Under the pieces are notes generated by a model. That model saw only the letters and a program-made list of their open reading frames with translations, was not told where the DNA came from and searched no databases. A stretch of 64,000 nucleotides of DNA, taken from an uncultured Nocardioides sp. (GTDB taxonomy: Bacteria > Actinomycetota > Actinomycetes > Propionibacteriales > Nocardioidaceae). How positions within the stretch are numbered: position 1 is the stretch's first letter; the number at the start of each line of letters is the position of its first letter. The stretch is from the NCBI RefSeq assembly GCF_947488515.1, contig NZ_CANKZF010000003.1:248001-312000 (forward strand). The letters run 5' to 3'. A program made the translations under genes and the position numbers. Positions 60,355-64,000 of this stretch are shown here, in pieces.

Positions 60355-63084
60355 GTGGTGAGTGCTGAGAGCCTTCTCGGCCGGCGCGCAGAGCGGGAGC
60401 GGGTGCGTGCCCTGCTCGGTCATGCGCGCAACGGGCGTGGCGGTGCGCTGCTCGTCACCGGCGAGCCGGGGATCGGCAAGACCGCCCTGCTCGACGCCAC
60501 GACCTCCGACCATGTCGGCCTGCGCCTGCTCAGGGTGGACGGGTTCGAGGCGGAGTCGATGATCCCGTTCGCCGGCGTGCAACGGCTGGCGATCCCGTTG
60601 CGGGGCTACCTCTCGGAGCTTCCCGAGAGCCACCGCCACGCGCTGCGGGTAGCGGCCGGCGTGGCGGAGGGCGAGCCGCCCGACCGCTTCCTGGTGGGTC
60701 TCGGGGTGCTGGGCCTCCTGGGTGCGGCAGGCGAGGTCGAACCCGTGCTGTGCGTGATCGACGACGCCCACCTGCTCGACCCCGAGTCGCTCGACGTCCT
60801 CGGTCTGGTGGCGCGCCGGCTCGAGGCCGAGTCGGTCGCACTGGTCCTTGCCGGGCGCGATACCGCGCACGTCGCCACCCAGCTGGCCGGCGTTCCCGGC
60901 CTGCCCCTCGCCGGGCTCGAGACCGAGGCGGCCCTGCGTCTGCTGTCAGCGTCGCTCCCGGAGACGATCGACCCGGCCGCGGCCGCGCAGGTCATCGCCG
61001 CCACCGGCGGCAACCCACTCGCGCTCGTGGACCTGGCGCGGGAGCTGAGCGTACGACGCCTCACCGAGGTGAGCCTGGCCGACGAGCCGCTGCCGATCGG
61101 CCACCACCTCGAAGCGCTCTACCTGAGGCGGATCCGCCACCTCGCATCGGACCTCCAGACCTGGCTGCTGATCGCCGCTGCGGACTCCACCGGCAACATC
61201 GACCTCGTCCGGGCGGCCGGCCAGTCGTGGGGTCTGCCGGACGACCCGGTCGAGGTGGCGGAGTCGGCGGGCCTCGTCGAGCTCGGTCCGACCATCAGGT
61301 TCCGGCACCCCCTGGTGCGCTCGGCGGCCTACAACGCCGTGCAGGGCTCCGAGCGAAGGCGGGCCCACCGTGCGCTGTCCGTGGCGGCGGAGCAGCTCGG
61401 GCTGGTCGAGGTGGCGGCGTGGCACGCCGCCAAGGCGACGCTCGGCACCGACGCGGATGTCGCCGACCGGCTCGAGCGGGTGGCGGACGCGGCCGGGCGG
61501 CGAGGCGGCCTCGCGTCACGTGCGCGGGTCCTGGCACAGGCCGCGACCCTCTCGCCGCCGGGACCCCTGAAGTACGCCCGTCTGGTCGGCGCCGCGGAGG
61601 CGGCGCTGGCGTCGGGAGCCGCCCAGCTCGCCAAGACCTACCTCGACGACGTGGACGAGGACGCGCTCGACGCCGTGGACAGGGGACGGCTCCTCTGGAC
61701 CCGCGCCAGCATCTCGCTCTTCACCGCCGATCCCGCTCTCATGGAGGCAGGAGCCACCATGCTGTCGGCCGCCGAGTGCTTCCACGGCCACGACACAGCG
61801 CTCGAGCAGGACGCGCTGATCAAGGCGTTCGAGTACACGCTGCCGGCCGAGCGGCTCGCGCAGGGTCTGACGTTGTCCGAGCTCGGAGCCCGGCTGCGCA
61901 AGGGGGCCGAGCTGGCAGACGGCACGGCGAGCACGATCCTGCGCGGACTCAGCGCGCACGTCCTGCTCCCGTACGACCAGGCCGTGCCGGTCATGCGCGC
62001 GGCGGTCGACGCGATCCTCGGCCTCGACCCCGCCGGCCTGCTGCGGTACGGCGCCACCAGCGTCGCCCTCACCACTGCGCTGTGGGACGCCCGCGCGCGC
62101 CGCGAGTGCCTCGAGCGGACCGCGGCGGCGGCCCGCGACGCGGGTGCGCTCCAGCTGCTCGACTCGACCTTGTGGATCATGTCGCTGGCCGAGCTCACAG
62201 GAGGCACTCCGCGCCACGCCCACGAGTACATCGAGCAGGTGCGCGAGCTGCGTCGGGCGATCGGCTACGACGCCGAGCACGTCATCAACGTCGCCCTGCT
62301 CGCCTGGGCGGGCGCACCCCGCCCGCAGGTGGAGATGATCGCGGACGGCGCCGGGTCGATGGGCTTCGGGGGCGTGCAGGCCGCCGGCCAGGCCGCCCTG
62401 GCCGTGCGCGACCTGGCGGAGGCCGACTACGAGCAGGCCTACCGACGGCTCAAGCCGTTGGTCGACGACCCGTTCCTCCAGGTCACGCCACTGGAGCTGC
62501 CCGACTTCGTGGAGGCAGCCTGTCGCAGCGAGCGCGCGCACGAGGCGTCGGAGCACGTCCACCACCTCGAGGCGCTTGCGAGCGTCAACGGGTCGCCGTG
62601 GACCACGGGAGTCGCCCACCGCTCGCGCGCGTTGGTCGAACAGGGCGACGCAGAGCCCCACCACCGGGCGGCAATCGAGGCCTTGGCCGCAGGCGACCTG
62701 CCGATCGAGCTGGGGCGGGCCCACCTGCTGTACGGCGAGTGGCTGCGGCGAGCCAGACGCCGCCGCGACGCCCGCGAGCAGCTCCACGCTGCCCTCGCCC
62801 TGTTCGATCACGGCCGCGCACCTGCCTTCGCCGCTCGCTCGCGCGCGGAGCTCAGCGCCATCGGTGACCAGGCCGCACCGGTGGGGACGCGCGACCCGCT
62901 CGACCTGACCCCCCAGCAGCTGACCGTCGCGCGGCTCGCGGCCGACGGCCGCACCAACGCCGAGATCGGCGCGACGATGTTCCTGAGCCCCAACACCGTC
63001 GACTACCACCTGCGCAACGTCTTCCACAAGCTCGGCATCTCCTCGCGGCGCCAGCTGGCCGAGCGCCTCGCCGGTTCGGACTGA
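60355..63084 (+). CDS. Large ATP-binding LuxR-type (LAL) regulator
   Basis: The 909-residue protein is a LAL/MalT-like regulator. An AAA-type ATPase domain carries Walker A GEPGIGKTALLD (~35-46) and Walker B VLCVIDDAHLLDPE. A long helical repeat region (~350-830) without a recognised ligand site follows. The C-terminal LuxR HTH (~843-905) reads LTPQQLTVARLAADGRTNAE, then IGATMFLSPNTVDYHLRNVF. It probably activates nearby or distant operons when bound to ATP and an inducer; the alpha/beta hydrolase downstream is a candidate target. The start is GTG 60355. Confidence 0.92.
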   Translation: MVSAESLLGRRAERERVRALLGHARNGRGGALLVTGEPGIGKTALLDATTSDHVGLRLLRVDGFEAESMIPFAGVQRLAIPLRGYLSELPESHRHALRVAAGVAEGEPPDRFLVGLGVLGLLGAAGEVEPVLCVIDDAHLLDPESLDVLGLVARRLEAESVALVLAGRDTAHVATQLAGVPGLPLAGLETEAALRLLSASLPETIDPAAAAQVIAATGGNPLALVDLARELSVRRLTEVSLADEPLPIGHHLEALYLRRIRHLASDLQTWLLIAAADSTGNIDLVRAAGQSWGLPDDPVEVAESAGLVELGPTIRFRHPLVRSAAYNAVQGSERRRAHRALSVAAEQLGLVEVAAWHAAKATLGTDADVADRLERVADAAGRRGGLASRARVLAQAATLSPPGPLKYARLVGAAEAALASGAAQLAKTYLDDVDEDALDAVDRGRLLWTRASISLFTADPALMEAGATMLSAAECFHGHDTALEQDALIKAFEYTLPAERLAQGLTLSELGARLRKGAELADGTASTILRGLSAHVLLPYDQAVPVMRAAVDAILGLDPAGLLRYGATSVALTTALWDARARRECLERTAAAARDAGALQLLDSTLWIMSLAELTGGTPRHAHEYIEQVRELRRAIGYDAEHVINVALLAWAGAPRPQVEMIADGAGSMGFGGVQAAGQAALAVRDLAEADYEQAYRRLKPLVDDPFLQVTPLELPDFVEAACRSERAHEASEHVHHLEALASVNGSPWTTGVAHRSRALVEQGDAEPHHRAAIEALAAGDLPIELGRAHLLYGEWLRRARRRRDAREQLHAALALFDHGRAPAFAARSRAELSAIGDQAAPVGTRDPLDLTPQQLTVARLAADGRTNAEIGATMFLSPNTVDYHLRNVFHKLGISSRRQLAERLAGSD

Positions 63085-63206
63085 CGGCCCCGGGACGACG
63101 TCTCGGACGATGCCCGGACTACGTGGCGCGCGTGGTCCGCGTGGTGCCGACCTCCGCCACGCTCGGAGGCATCCCGACTCCAGCCCGGCCCACCCCAGGA
63201 GGCCCC

Positions 63207-64000
63207 ATGCCCTACGTCACCGCCGACGACGGCGCCCGCATCTTCTACAAGGACTGGGGTGTCGACGGCACCCCCGTCATCCTCAGCCACGGCTGGCCGC
63301 TCAACGCGGACGCCTGGGAGGCCACCGCCCTGTTCCTCGCCGAGCACGGACACCGCGCGATCGCCCACGACCGCCGCGGTCACGGGCGCTCGAGCCAGAC
63401 GTGGGACGGCAACGAGATGGACACCTACGCCGACGACCTGGCCTGCCTGGTCGAGGCCCTGGACCTCTCGGACCTCACCCTCGTTGGCCACTCCACGGGC
63501 GGCGGCGAGGTCGTGCACTACGTGGGTCGCCACGGCACGTCCCGGGTCTCCCGGCTCGTCCTGGTGTCCGCCGTGCCGCCGCTGATGCTGCGCACGGACG
63601 ACAACCCGGACGGCCTGCCGATCGCGGTGTTCGACGACATCCGGGCGGGGGAGGCCGCCAACCGCTCGCAGCTCTACCGCGACCTGGCCGACGGACCGTT
63701 CTTCGGGCACAACCGCAACCACGACGTGGCCCAGGGCTTCCGCGACGCCTTCTGGCTCCAGAGCATGGCGTGCGGCCACCGGGCGGCGTACGAGTGCATC
63801 GCCGCGTTCAGCGCGACGGACTTCCGGCCCGACCTGGAGAAGGTCGACGTCCCCACCCTGGTCATCCACGGCGACGACGACCAGATCGTGCCCTTCGAGG
63901 TCGGGGGCGCGCGGTCGGCGGCCCTGGTCGCCGGCGCCGAGCTGAAGGTCTACGAGGGCGGCGCGCACGCGCTGCCCGACACCGACCGCGACCGTCTCCA
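63207..64000 (+). CDS. Alpha/beta hydrolase (partial, cut by window end)
   Basis: The visible 264 residues follow ATG 63207, which has AGGAGG 4 bases upstream. They show oxyanion region LSHGWPLNADAWE, DRRGHGRSS, nucleophile Ser in VGHSTGGGEVVHY, the acid in VIHGDDDQIVPF and the His in YEGGAHALPD. This matches the non-haem chloroperoxidase/esterase group of alpha/beta hydrolases. Only the end lies outside the window, and no stop codon is seen. Confidence 0.9.
   Translation, partial: MPYVTADDGARIFYKDWGVDGTPVILSHGWPLNADAWEATALFLAEHGHRAIAHDRRGHGRSSQTWDGNEMDTYADDLACLVEALDLSDLTLVGHSTGGGEVVHYVGRHGTSRVSRLVLVSAVPPLMLRTDDNPDGLPIAVFDDIRAGEAANRSQLYRDLADGPFFGHNRNHDVAQGFRDAFWLQSMACGHRAAYECIAAFSATDFRPDLEKVDVPTLVIHGDDDQIVPFEVGGARSAALVAGAELKVYEGGAHALPDTDRDRL

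Overview
The window reads as chromosome of a very GC-rich actinobacterium, most likely a Nocardioides-type member of Propionibacteriales. This placement is inferred from base composition, abundant GTG starts, an F420-type (Ddn-like) flavin-independent reductase, fused CydDC, the lhr-nei pair and the rimO-pgsA-cinA-clgR order. It was not tested by a search. Coding density is high. I see no rRNA, tRNA, CRISPR array, insertion sequence or phage gene.

Layout. (1) 0-2 kb: a DUF4188 gene and a divergent MerR regulator share a palindromic operator, followed by a Ddn-like reductase. (2) 1.8-14.8 kb: lipoate and central carbon metabolism, with lipB, a TIGR01777 epimerase, a large fused ABC exporter, sucB (E2) with lpdA (E3), pepA and gcvT. 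Three tandem palindromic repeats lie at 7743-7956. (3) 14.9-22.7 kb: a sigma-like membrane protein, a methyltransferase, the overlapping thyA-folA-gntR operon, a Nudix hydrolase, a nucleotidyltransferase with a TfoX-N protein, then dapA and rnj. (4) 22.8-31.8 kb: an orphan GAF histidine kinase and the cydA-cydB-cydDC operon for cytochrome bd oxidase, divergent from blaI and an M56 protease gene, with a BlaI-type operator between them. (5) 31.8-49.8 kb: a secreted M4 protease, then the conserved ftsK-rodZ-like-rimO-pgsA block. A secreted nuclease/nucleotidase fusion and a GH15 enzyme split this block from its usual partners cinA and clgR. (6) 49.8-55.1 kb: the lhr-nei repair pair. (7) 55.3-64 kb: accessory metabolism, with a secreted M1 aminopeptidase, a LigT-like protein, a cysteine-free HesB protein, an aldo/keto reductase, an epimerase, a large LuxR-type ATPase regulator and an alpha/beta hydrolase cut by the window end.

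How they work together. lipB supplies lipoyl groups for the E2 protein that lpdA reoxidises. thyA and folA form the dTMP/folate cycle, which gcvT feeds with one-carbon units. cydABDC with blaI/M56 looks like a regulated microaerobic respiration module. Three secreted hydrolases (M4 protease, nuclease/nucleotidase, M1 aminopeptidase) point to scavenging of protein and extracellular DNA. Many genes have a TANNNT -10 element 6-8 bases before the start codon and no Shine-Dalgarno sequence, suggesting frequent leaderless transcription.
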